A stretch of DNA of 64,000 nt from Heterodera schachtii (Eukaryota; Nematoda; Chromadorea; Rhabditida; Heteroderidae), in the NCBI GenBank assembly GCA_023374025.1, contig SIJG01000189.1:102240-166239 (forward strand). Reading direction: 5' to 3'. The notes below the pieces were generated by a model. It saw only the letters and a list, made by a program, of their open reading frames with translations. It ran no database searches and was not told the origin of the DNA. Below, piece by piece: positions 23,191-33,950 of the stretch. Position 1 is the stretch's first letter, and each line of letters begins with the position of its first letter. The position numbers and the translations under genes were made by a program.

Positions 23191-24073
23191 TTTCGTACCA
23201 GTGGATATGCAAAAAAAATTGCATTTATACTATTATTTTTTATCTAAGAAATTACTAGGGCTGGGAATTTAAGTCAAATGACTTTTTTTTCGCTAACTCT
23301 AAATGGAGGAGTTTGACTTTTTGAGGCAAAATTTGATTTTAGTGAAGAACATGCCGAAAAATACAAAGAAAATTCCAAAAAATAATATTCGATCGATAAA
23401 AATACAATGAAACCTGGCTGAATTTTTCTTAATTGTTGGAAGAATCTTAATGTTTTGACAATTTAGCTTTTATTAACTACAAAATGAACCAGCCAATGTC
23501 AATCCCGAGAACATTGACAATTTTCTCGCCGGTATTTCCCGAAACTATGAGATGCGACCTTATTTTATCCCGGAATTTTGTTATTTTTGTTAAATTTATG
23601 AATTTTCTACATTATATTTTATGAATGGGATTCTTAAGTTATTCAAATCAAATCTGACGCTTGTACAAGAACTCGTACGAAAACGTCCCCGGTACGAAAA
23701 CGGCGGTACGAAAACGTCCACGGTACGAAAACGGCGGTACGAAAACGGCGGTACGAAAATGGCGGTACGAAAACGACCCTGACCGCCTCCCACCCGCCGC
23801 GGCGCCGCATAGACAGACAGGCAGACAGTAGTGCACTATCTCCCTCCTTCTCTTATCTAACTACCACAGCATGGGAAGAGAAATCTTTTCCCTTCCAACT
23901 ATTTCTTTTGCTTTTTCTTTTTCAATACTATTTCTTTTGCATTATTCTTTTTCTTAAACTATTTCTTTTTATCTCTTTTTCTATGCAATCTCTCCCCACA
24001 GCAAATCAACTCAACGCCAAACGCAACATTCAAACCATGGCAGATACAAACACCAAACTTTATTATATAGGAT
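23191..24073. other. Spacer between palindrome arms, with a short tandem repeat
   Basis: Single-copy spacer of 883 bp. Positions 23668-23782 hold about seven units of a 15-18 bp repeat built on GGTACGAAAACGGCG. The rest is pyrimidine-rich (CTTTTTC runs near 23890-23990). No gene is supported. Confidence 0.7.
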
Positions 24074-27000
24074 AGGATTCATTTCCATTTTTTTCATTTA
24101 AAAACTTGAGGAGTGTTCAAAAATGGTGACCCGTTTAAAATGTGTGTTCCGAGTGGAAAACGACGGGAAGGCCATGGGACGTTCAGCAAATGGTGCGCAA
24201 CAAATTAATCCGTCCATCTTTTCCCCTCTTTTATACCCCCCCCCCCTCTCATTTTCTCCATAGGTTTTGTTGCATTCGGATGCGAGCGCAAAGGGATGGG
24301 CGATGAGGAAAATGGTGGCAAAGTGCTTTATCTGCTGCTGACCACTCGGCTGAACAAAGGACATCCACGCAAAATTAAGGTGGCACCCGTTTGATCCGAC
24401 CTTCGAGTTTTCCTGTATGGCTCAGTGGTTTTTGGAAGATTGTAAAGGGAAAGGGGATGGTGGTTCGAGTCCGCTCCACGACATTAATATTATTGTGAAA
24501 TTATTTTTAAAGATTTTTGTCAACCCTTGGTAACAATCTTGTTATCACTTGAAAACGCTTGGGAAGGAGTCTGATTGTGAGCAAATTTTAAACAATTCGA
24601 TTTTTATGTGTTTTTTAGTTGAGCCATTTCTACCGACTGTTTGACAAAATGAAGCGCAATGGGTTGGCAACCATTCAATTTGCTGACCCGAACTTGATAG
24701 TTTACGTGTCACAGGTGTGTCTTACAAAAAACAACCCAAACAATGAGAGTAGCCCAAGTTAAAACCGCCCGGCTCTTATGCAATTTAACCCCCATAAAAA
24801 AATTTTTGGCTCTAAAGTCGTGAAAGCGTGTTTATAGGTGTTTTCTGGGTCGAAATTTTTGACTTTTTGTTCGAATTTGGGACCGTGACTCGAAGTTGGC
24901 CAAAATGAGTTTCAGATACGTGATCAGCGATCCAGAAAACCTATATATTTATATGTTTTTTGTTTGAAAGTGAAAAAAATGTAAAAAAAAATTTATGTGG
25001 CTTAAACAGCATAAGAGCCACCACTCTTTTTATGGCATTTTCTTGCTTTTAGGCAGACCCTAAAGCACTTTGCCAGTTTTTGCTGCATTTGAACGGCTTG
25101 TTACGGCATGCCGTAGATGCCAACATTAGCTGTTCCGCCCCGTCATGTTCATCTCCCACCAATGTGCCGTCGTCGCCAAAGTCGCCGCCGCCAATCGCAA
25201 CAGTTTCAACTGTCCATCGCCAATGCATTTCGGCAATTACGTCAGCGAAACCGACCAAAATTTGCATTCAATCGCGACAGGAATACCAGTCGATGATCAG
25301 ACAAGGCGAGCGACTTAATTTTTTTTTTTAATTTTTCGAGCATTCCCCTCAATTCTGCATTAAAACCCAAAATTTTGCCATTTGTGTCGAAAAATCTTCT
25401 AACAACTGAAAACTTTCATTCAAAATTTTTCCTGTTATAAATTTTAAAAATTATAGGCAAGGCGAAAAAAAATTTTTTTCCCATTTGTGTCGAATGGCGG
25501 TACAATTTTTGAAATTATTTACGAATTTTTTTCAAAAAAGATTAGAAAATTTTTTATGTTTTTTTGCTATAATTCTTCAAATTTACTAAGCAAGGCGAAA
25601 AATATAAATAGAACTTATTTTAGCTCATAGAAAAAATGAGCATTCCGTTTTTTGCTTTTTCCAATTAATGAAATACCGTTTTAACGAAATTTGTTACTAA
25701 AATGCATTTCCCCCACCCTTCCCCTAATTGCGGTCCGATTTCATTAATTATATGCTTTTACAGCTTCATCAGCCAATCTCCAACGCCTCGACATTGTCGG
25801 GATTGGCTTTCGTGCCGTGGACATCCGTTGGTTTGGCATGCGCCGTTTGCAACAACTTTCGTTGGCTGCCAACAAATTGGGCTCGGTCGAATGGTGCACA
25901 GAACGCAATTGGCGCCTGTTTTGTGCAATTTCAAAGCTGGAACAGCTGAACACGTTGGACTTGAGCCAAAACGAATTTAAACATTTTCCGGTAAGAAATG
26001 ATTTTTTTTTATTTCGTGAAATTTTTCTTTCCAGAAAGAGCAAAATTTGGAATAATGGATTAATTTCCTTCCCCTTAGTTCTCCAGGGTTTTTGTAAAAA
26101 CCCTGCGGCGGAGAGTAAAAAAAAACAGGAATTTGTAGTCGTTTTTTTGCAAAAAAGGGCGCCGCCTGGGGAAAATTTTTTTGGGTGTGATTTGTTAGCA
26201 GATTTTCATCAAAAATGGCCAATTTTTTGCGATTTTGAGACATTTTTTAAAAGAAAATTTAGGATTTATGGGGTTCGTTTCGGTGCAGATTCGTGCCGCT
26301 TGAAGAAAAATTGAGAGTTTTGTCATGTTCTTAGCAAATTTTCATAAAAAATTGCTATTAAATTCTTTAAAACTTGCCATTTTTTTAGAATAATTCAAAT
26401 TGTCAGGAAATGTTCATCGATGCTCTTCCGGTGTCAATTGTCAGCATAAATCTTGCTTCAAATCATCTTGTTCGGCTGACAAATCGAATTTGTCGACTCC
26501 AGCAACTCGGCACACTTCGGTTGGACCATAACCCTTTCGAGGAACTGCCTGAGGATGTGAGTATACAGGGGAAAAAACGGGAGAAGCCTAATTTGTAGGA
26601 CTTTCTTTGCTCTTCGCACCGATTTTTTTTTTTTTTTTTGTTGTAATTTCATAACAGATTTTCACCCAAAAAATGCCAAATTTTTGAAATTTTGAGCATT
26701 TTACGAACATTTTTTTACATTTTAAAGGGCTTTTTTTGCGGTACGTCTTTCAAAGAACTTTTTTTTTGGGGGTGGGGTCCGGGAATTTTTTTTTTTTTTG
26801 TAATTTAATGCGAACATTTTGATGCCTTTTGCGGGCGAAATGGTGGGGAGGGTTCGAATGCAGCAGATGCCGCCGGTGCAAACTTGAAATTTTAAAGAAA
26901 ATCATTAAAAAAATTTGAAAAGTTCGCCCATTTTTGCCATGGTTGTTGGATGGGTCTCAAAGTTTAGGCCCAAAAGACAAAATTCAGAGACATTTAATAT

Positions 27001-27587
27001 TTCAATTTTCAAAATTCTTTTTTTTCAGCTCTGTCTGATCAACTCGTTGTGTCATCTGTCGCTGGTCGGGCTCAATCGGCTCCAATTTCTTCCCCCGTCT
27101 CTTTGTGTCGTCAAATTTTCTGCGCCACGGTTCAATTTGTTGGACATTTCTGGCAATGAACAAGCGCCGTTCATCACCGGGCACGGCACTGCTCACAATC
27201 AACATTCGGTTGACAATGCTGCCACCACCTCTTCGACAGTTGTTTCTGTTACTGCTCCGCCGGCACTTTGTGATTTTGCTGCTGCCGCAGTGCTGAACAA
27301 TAAGTGAGAAAGTGGGAACGGACAACGACGGGTGTACTTCATTTCACTCCTTGTCGTATCCCCCCCCCCCGAAAATTTAAAAAAATTTTTTGAAAAAAAA
27401 TTAGTAGTTCAAAAAAAATCGCTGAAAAGTTTTAAAAATTATTTCTTGAAATTTTCTTACTAAGAAATTTCCTATGATTTGTTTTTTTTTGGAAAATGTT
27501 TTATTTATTTTTTAATTTTTCGGGTGGAAAACGGACTGCTTCCACAACGACTGTCCTGGGATATCCGCTTTATCTCTTTTAACCGAC
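24074..27587. repeat. Right arm of 3.5-kb inverted repeat
   Basis: Reverse complement of 19681-23190. It contains exons 1-7 of the intact lrr-1 gene. Exon 8 (27678-27963) and its acceptor lie outside the arm, which explains why only this side has the complete end. Confidence 0.95.
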
Positions 27588-27963
27588 CTTCGTGTTTTTT
27601 TTTTTGTCTTTAAACGACCGAGTTTTTCTAAATTCATAAAAGGCTCTGCAAATAATCATTTTTTCTCTAAATTCCAGGAAATTGCTCTGTCCGGGCTCGT
27701 ATCTTTTGCGTCCGTCGGTCGCCGACTGTTTGCCCACTTTCGTTGGTCGTTCAATGCGCCAATGGCTTCGTCGGTGTGCCCATTGTCACCAGCTATTCAC
27801 TGTTTCATCGTTGCACTGCTCCACCGCCGACGATGGCACTTTTGCTCATGCCATCAAAGAACAGTTTAAACCTGTTGATTTACGGCGTTGTGCCATTTCT
27901 TTCTACGGAGAACATGCGTGGGCATTTTGCCGCGTTCAATTGTGTAAACAATGCATTCGATGA
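24123..27963 (+). CDS. lrr-1: LRR1 homologue, CUL2 substrate receptor, intact
   Basis: Eight exons in one consistent frame give 490 residues: 24123-24192, 24264-24379, 24619-24714, 25053-25305, 25764-25990, 26407-26556, 27029-27303, 27678-27963. Intron 4 starts GC (CAAG/GCGAGC); the others are GT-AG; intron 1 is 71 nt. The N-terminal PH-like part has LYLLLTTRL and FDKMKRNG.ATIQFADPN, matching vertebrate LRR1. Leucine-rich repeats follow: LQRLDIVGIGFRAVDIR, LQQLSLAANKL, LNTLDLSQNEFKHFP, LGTLRLDHNPFEELP, LCHLSLVGLNRLQFLP. The end carries two Cys pairs (RRCAHCHQLF and FCRVQLCKQC), like the LRR1 C-terminus. LRR1 with CUL2 ubiquitinates cell-cycle and replisome substrates, including in CMG helicase unloading. 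A tRNA-like sequence sits in intron 2. Confidence 0.92.
24402..24482 (+). repeat. tRNA-derived sequence in intron 2 of intact lrr-1
   Basis: TATGGCTCAGTGG (A box) and GGTTCGAGTCC (B box) lie in the sense orientation of lrr-1. The 3' acceptor-like CTCCACGAC has no 5' partner, so it is a relic and not a working tRNA. Confidence 0.6.
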
Positions 27964-28232
27964 AGACATTTATTTTTTCTATTTTTCATTTCTTTGGTTT
28001 AATTTTTTTTTGTATATTTCATTATTTTTGTTTTTGATAAAATCCTTTGGTACATATACATATTTTCACACAGATTCAATTAGCAACGTTATGAAACGTC
28101 AAATCTTTTTTTTTATTTAATTTTTCCCTAAAAACCCATTAATCCTTAATTGCTTGCGTGCCAAGTTTTGTGTAGCATAAATGTCGAAATTCAATTAAAA
28201 TTTTAAAAACTTAATTTTTAAGTAATAAAATA

Positions 28233-31200
28233 ATGGCTTCTCCCACTGTCCCTGTTATTTCTGTTGATTTGCCCTCCAAACTTGTCCAATGTTTTGATTG
28301 TCGTCAGGGCGCAATTCGCGCCGTTCGCTTCAACGGTAAGCGGAATTGGTTACTGTAACTGTCGCCAAATGTCGTTCTTTTCGTCACCATTTTTACCCTC
28401 ATTTTTAAGCGTTAATTTCCTTTTTAATTACAGTTGACGGCAATTACTGTATGACAGCCGGCAGCGATAAGTCCGTCAAGTACGAATTGTGAACTGTATT
28501 AAATCTACAATCCAAAAAATCAATTGGAGTGGGTTTTGGAAACGGATTAGCAAGGCGTTGGTGCTTTATTCGGACATTGGTCCATATGCCATGGCATTTT
28601 TTCATTCAATCAGTCCATATGCCATGACATTTTTCTGCCCTGGCACTTTTTTCATTCAATCGGTCCATATGCCATGACATTTTTCTAACATGGCACTTTT
28701 CATTCAATTGGACCGTATGCCCTGGCACTTTTTTCATTCACTTGGTCCATGTGCCATAGGGCTTTTTTCATTCAATTTTTCCATGTGCCATGGCAATTCA
28801 ATCGGTCCATTTTTGTCCCCAAAAGGCTGTGGAACCCATACCGTCGTGTCCATTTGAAAACGTACAGCGGCCTGGGCCAAGAAGTGCTGGACGTGGCCGG
28901 CTCGAGTGACAATTCGTTGATTTTGGCCGGCGGACGTGACAAACAGCCGACCGTGTTCGATGTTGAGTCGGGCAAAATGGTGAAACGGTGGCAAAGCCAC
29001 GGGGGCGCAGTCAATGCGGTCGGTGGACAAAAGAAATGGCTCAAAAATTTGATTTTCCTAATTGGGTTAAATAGAACAAGCTGATCACAAATTTGGCATT
29101 ATTTTTTCAAAAATTCCCAATTCGCAAATTATATATTCGAGTGGAACATTTTCAAAAATATATTATAATTGACTCATCAAATTAATTTTTTAGGTTCCCA
29201 CAACTTGGGGAAGGTCATAATATTGTGTATTTCTGAAGCCACATATTTATGTGTTATAAATAATGAATTCGGAATTTTTAAAATATATTTAATACATTTA
29301 GTTTTTGCCTAAATATTTTAGTTAATTAAAAGGGAAAAAATGTTAAAAATATGCCTAATTTTTTTTTCGGCTTCGGAGTGCCTTTTTTTTTGCTCTTTGA
29401 CCTCATTTTTTCGCCGCGAGATTTTGTATAGAATTTTAAACCTGGCACATCTCTGTCATAGAATGGGGTTAAATTGGCAAAATGATTTTTTCCGTAATAT
29501 TTTACACACATTCCTTTCCTTTCCATCTTTTAGGTCGCATTCAATGAGGATTCGTCCGTCGCCATTTCGGCACGATTTACAGCATTTTTTTTGCCAGTTT
29601 TAATTGAATGTGTTTAAGGCCGGTCAAGATGGTTTGGTGTGTTGCCATGATGTGCGCTCGCGGGGACCACCCATTCAGGTGGAGGCCGTGTGCTGCTGAT
29701 GGGATAAATGTGCATTTCGGGCTTTAACTTCCTTGCTTGTGCTAAACTGACACGAGATTCTCGACTTCAGTCCCGGGCTTAATTCGCGGTTTCGAGTCAT
29801 GGAACATTTCGAAATTTGACATGAGGCATTGCTCAAAAATTAAACTTGGCCACAAACAAAATTTCTCCAAATTTTAAAATTTACCAGATTAATATTTTTT
29901 CTATTTCGGACGTGGGCGCTGCACTCAAAACTCCGCCGCCGAAACTCCGCCGAGTCAAAAAATTTTCAAGAAAAAAAATCTTATTGCTAGAAAAAAATTT
30001 TCTTAGAAAATTCGAAGAAAGAAATACTTTCAAAAATTTTTCCAACGTTTTTTTTTTGCAACAACAGTAATTCATCATTAATTTTTTTTTTTAAATCGCT
30101 GGAAAATTTTTTAAAACATTATTTCCTTCGAATTTCTAAGAAAAATAAGATTTTTTTCTTGAAAAATTCCATTTGAATTTTTTCTTGGCGGAGTTTCGGC
30201 AGCGGAGTTTTAAAAAAAAATTTTAACTTAAAAACTTCAAAAAATTCTCTATGAAATGATTCGGAGCCAATCATTCATTCCCCACACCCAAGAATTTAAA
30301 AGGAAGAAAATTCTTTAAATAAAAAAAAAGTTTGCTAGTTGTTTGCTGCTGTTGCAGGTGTTGGACGAGGCTCGGGACGGTGTGCTGTGTTTGGATGCGA
30401 ATGCGTCCGAAATTGTCACCGGTTCGGCCGATGGCAATGTTCGGCTGTACGACCTGCGGGAGGGCCGACTTTTCATTGACTACATGAAGGATTCGGTGCG
30501 TGCCTTTTTTCCGGGGACGGGACTAAATTTAGCCGGCTGAAATTTCACTAAGACAAAATTTCGCCGCAAAAAAAAGTAAACTTAGAAATTTTTTAAGAAA
30601 AAAAATCTTAGAATTTTTTATAAGAAAATTTCAAAAAAAATTTAAAAAAATTTTTTAACGTGTTTTTCTTGAAATTATTGATGATGAATAAATAAGTTTT
30701 TTGGAAATTTTTTCCAAAAAGTCGCTAAAAAAAATTTCTAAAATTTTTCCTTCAGAATTTTTATAACAAAAAAATTTTCTAAAAAATTTTCTTGAATTTT
30801 AAATTTGATGCTTTCTCTCTGCTTTTGTCAGGTGATCAGTGTGCATTTGACGGCGGACAACCAATGCGTTTTGGTCGCTTCTATGGGCGGCATAATTCGG
30901 CTTATTGAAAAAACGAATGGACAGCTTTTGGCTGAGTAAGTGAGTTGCACGCCATGTTGCTGGATTAGACTGATAACATTTTCGTGCGCCAAAGTTGTGT
31001 TTTAACGTCTCAAAGTTAAAAGGGTACAAGGATGGTGCCGTCGCCGTAAAATGGTGACAAAATCTCTCAAAAAACGCCAAGGAACTTTAAAACAATCAGA
31101 ATTCTCTGAATTTCTTTCTGTTTGTGACGGACTCGCTCAGTTGGGCGCCGGCACGTTTGGACGCCAGCACTTTTCTGGCTATAGCTTTTTTCATTGTCAA

Positions 31201-31908
31201 CCAAATCCAATATAGTTGGTATCATTAGAAAGCCCTAAGTGTCTTCTAGCAGTCTGCAAAATTCTGAAAAATTTCGTTGAGGTTCAAAAAAGTTATTGCC
31301 TGAAGAATTCAAAAAACCAAATTTTCCAACCTTTTTGGCCATAAATTTGTTCAAAATTGACAAAAATTTTTTGGAATTTTTGCAGGCTATTAGAGCATCT
31401 GAAAAGCTCTCGAATGGTACCAAGATTGTTAGATTTGGATAACAAATAAAAAAGTTATAGTGGAAAAACGTGTGCTGGCGCCCAACCGTGCGCGCCCAAC
31501 TGAGGTAAACCGGTTTGTGAGGCAATTTGGCAGTTCTCGAGACCCTCGGCCACATTTCTTATCACTCTGTACAGCTATTCCGGCCATCGAAATTCGGATT
31601 ATCGCACTGAGGCCGGCATTTTGGCTTCCAACAATGAAGTGGTCAGCGGATCGGAAGACGGCCGTGTGTACATATGGGACATTGTGGAATCCAAACTTTT
31701 GACACGACTTGAGCACCCGGACGGTGCCAAATTTGTACGTTTATAAGTTTTAAGAATTTGTCGACGATATTAATCTTTTCTAATCCACGCAAAGGTGAAT
31801 TCGCTGTCCACACATCCCTCCAAACAATGCCTTTTGTCAGTGGCACGCGAAAAATTGTATTTGTGGCAAAGTCCGGCAACGGGGGATGATGAAATGGACG
31901 TCGGATGA
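28233..31908 (+). CDS. WDR83: WDR83/MORG1 WD40-repeat protein
   Basis: Nine exons in a consistent frame give 317 residues (human WDR83 is 315): 28233-28335, 28434-28479, 28826-29018, 29534-29569, 29619-29678, 30358-30495, 30832-30935, 31575-31734, 31795-31908. WD repeats are visible: CMTAGSDKSVKLWNPY, ILAGGRDKQPTVFDVESGK, EIVTGSADGNVRLYDLREGR, VVSGSEDGRVYIWDI. The segment LDEARDGVLCLD matches the family. Intron 4 (29570-29618, 49 nt) has a GC donor (TCG/GCACGA); no GT donor there gives a continuing frame. WDR83 is a scaffold of ERK signalling and a spliceosome-associated protein. It starts 270 bp after lrr-1 on the same strand, with TTTTTAAG just before the start region, so an operon with leader trans-splicing is possible but unproved. 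Confidence 0.93.
28560..28820. repeat. Degenerate minisatellite in WDR83 intron 2
   Basis: Repeated words GGTCCATATGCCATG(G/A)CA and TTTTTTCATTCAATC alternate about six times with variable spacing of about 35-60 bp. It ends a few bases before the exon 3 acceptor at 28825. Confidence 0.8.
29926..30213. repeat. Foldback in WDR83 intron 5
   Basis: Inverted arms carry AAACTCCGCCG and CGGAGTTT near the ends with AAGAAAAAAATCTTATT-like inner sequence. The arms are shorter and more diverged than in the other elements. No clear target duplication. Confidence 0.6.
31128..31512. mobile_element. Foldback transposon in WDR83 intron 7
   Basis: A near-palindrome of 385 bp. Inner termini CTCAGTTGGGCGCC and GGCGCCCAACTGAG-like pair, and the whole is flanked by the 8-bp duplication GTTTGTGA (31120-31127 and 31513-31520). 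It shares the core TCGAATGGTACCAAG and an AAAAAAGTTATAG-like motif with elements at 54644, 55598 and 57238. Confidence 0.8.
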
Positions 31909-33950
31909 ACTCAATGCTGTCCTTTTTAATGATCATTACTTTTTATTTCTAATTACTTTCATTGCTCATTAAAAACATGAGACCGAGTAATTGTTTATTC
32001 CATTTCGAACTCCAATACCATGAAAACAGATTTAAAAAAGCTTAAATCTGGCACAATGTTAGGAATTGGCCAAAACTAGAGACAAATTTTGACTTCCAAG
32101 AAATTCTAAATTTAAAGAAAAAAACAACTAGGTTTTAAGTTTATTCTGAATTCATAAATAAAAACACTAGCAAACTTCTAATTACATTTAAATTTATAAA
32201 AATTTTGAAAGATAGCGCAGAGTAAAGCTTTATTTATAATTAATTTTTGTTCTAATTGCAATTAATTGTACAATTGACAAATGTTTTCCCCTTAATCATT
32301 GAACGCTTTTTCGCCATATTCTCCCATTAAACTTTCCTCTCATTTGGGGAATGGGACAAATTAAAATGTGTCAAGATTGGATGGTCCCCCTGCGCCACAA
32401 GAGTTTAGTGTAATTGCCTAATTGGACGAAAATAATGATCGCAGCATCAGAGTTCATCAAATTGTTCGAACAATTTATTGACAGCAATGCGCACCGTTGG
32501 CGAGAGGAAAGAGAGAGAGAGAAAAAGGGAACAATTATTGGGGGGGGGGGGGGGTAATTAGCACTAATGAGAAAAGGAAAGGGCCGCCAACACAATGAAA
32601 GATCGACCACCATTTTATGGTTTCGAGCGGGAGGAATGATTGGGCGGGAAAAGTGAGTGATTAGACCATGGGACAGCGAAAGTCTTGTGCCCCCGGGGGT
32701 TGCGCAAAAATGGAAGAAAGAAAACAATGCGCAGCGAAAAGAACGAAAATGGCGGAAAAGAGGCCAAATTTTGGTTTCTCTCCGTCGCCATTTTTTCACA
32801 TTTTGTTTGATCGGTTGGCCGAAACGATCGAACAAAACAAAATTAGTCAGAAAACATTCCAATCGCTCGTTCCATTCAGTTTTTGTTTTCTTCAACAAAT
32901 TCCGTAACCCAATCAAATATTCTATTAACATCTCCATAAGAATGGCAATTTAAGAGATAAGGCAAAATTTTCCAAATTTAAATTGATTTCTAACAATTGC
33001 CGTAAGAGAAAATGTTGATGTTTTATTTCTTTTGTACAATCCTTTATTTTTTAATTTATTATAATATTAAATAAATATTTCTTCAATAAAAAAACATTAA
33101 TTTTTTAAATTTAATAATGCTTTATTTTTCAATTAAATTATGCTTTTTGTGGAAACTCTCAAATAAAATAATTTGTCATTTAGGATGAGTTTATATGGCC
33201 CGATTAAAAGCAAAAGAAGGAGAAGGACCCTTTATGATTGCAATTAAAAAGTTTTTAAAATAATCATGGTAGCTAAATTAAATTATTATTTTTTTTCAAA
33301 ATTTTCTCATGGCAATTTTGTGGAAATTCTTTTTAACAAATAAAATAAAACCCAATTTTTCTGAGGCGCTTATGTCACGGCCGACAAAAAAGAAAAATAG
33401 CGCAACAAAAATGAATATTTTCTGATTAAAAATTGATTTACTTATAAATTATTAAGGAAAAAATTAATAAGCAATTTAATTTTTTGAGTAATTTTGTCAA
33501 AAATTTCATTTGGGAGAATTTTAAACTCCTAACCCCAACATTTCCCAGTCTCGATGTCGTGGGTTTAAATTCTCGTTTTAACTACACATTAAAACCCTGG
33601 CAAAAAGCATATCAACATTAATTCGATTTTGGTCGCTTTTCGAAAAACTTAACTGGGTAATTTTGATACCACAGGAAAGAGGAGAGTTTAAATATCAATT
33701 TTTTAAAGATATGTACAATAATTATTTTTAATTTTAAATTAATTAAAATGATTCCGGCATATCATTGATCATACGAAAAATCATACGCGACGTATGAATG
33801 ATCATCACATCTCTGATGTGATGACAATCACATCGGAGATGTGTTGCAGCAGTTATGAGACAAATAAATAGGCCCCAGAAAAAATGAAAATTTATACATG
33901 TCACCTATAATGTTATATTTCAAATATTTTAAAAATTAGATTTAAAAGAT
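31909..33950. other. Intergenic region with unsupported ORFs
   Basis: AT-rich flank of WDR83 and upstream region of the secreted-protein gene. The longest frame is on the minus strand at 32371-32937 (188 codons, Phe/Arg/Ser-rich, crossing a polyG run). An overlapping plus-strand frame (32668-32907) is equally plausible. Neither shows a domain or splice context, so I do not call a gene. A short double palindrome at 33770-33845 contains CACATCTCTGATGTGATG. Confidence 0.4.

Noticed and set aside
24402..24482. Functional tRNA gene in lrr-1 intron 2
   Set aside because: A and B boxes are good, but the 5' flank does not pair with the 3' acceptor strand in any of the three copies.
28734..29044. Minus-strand ORFs opposite WDR83 exon 3
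   Set aside because: They are antisense shadows of a recognised WD-repeat exon with consistent phase.
32371..32937. 188-codon minus-strand ORF as a gene
   Set aside because: It crosses a polyG run, has biased composition, is overlapped by an equally good plus-strand frame, and shows no domain or splice sites.
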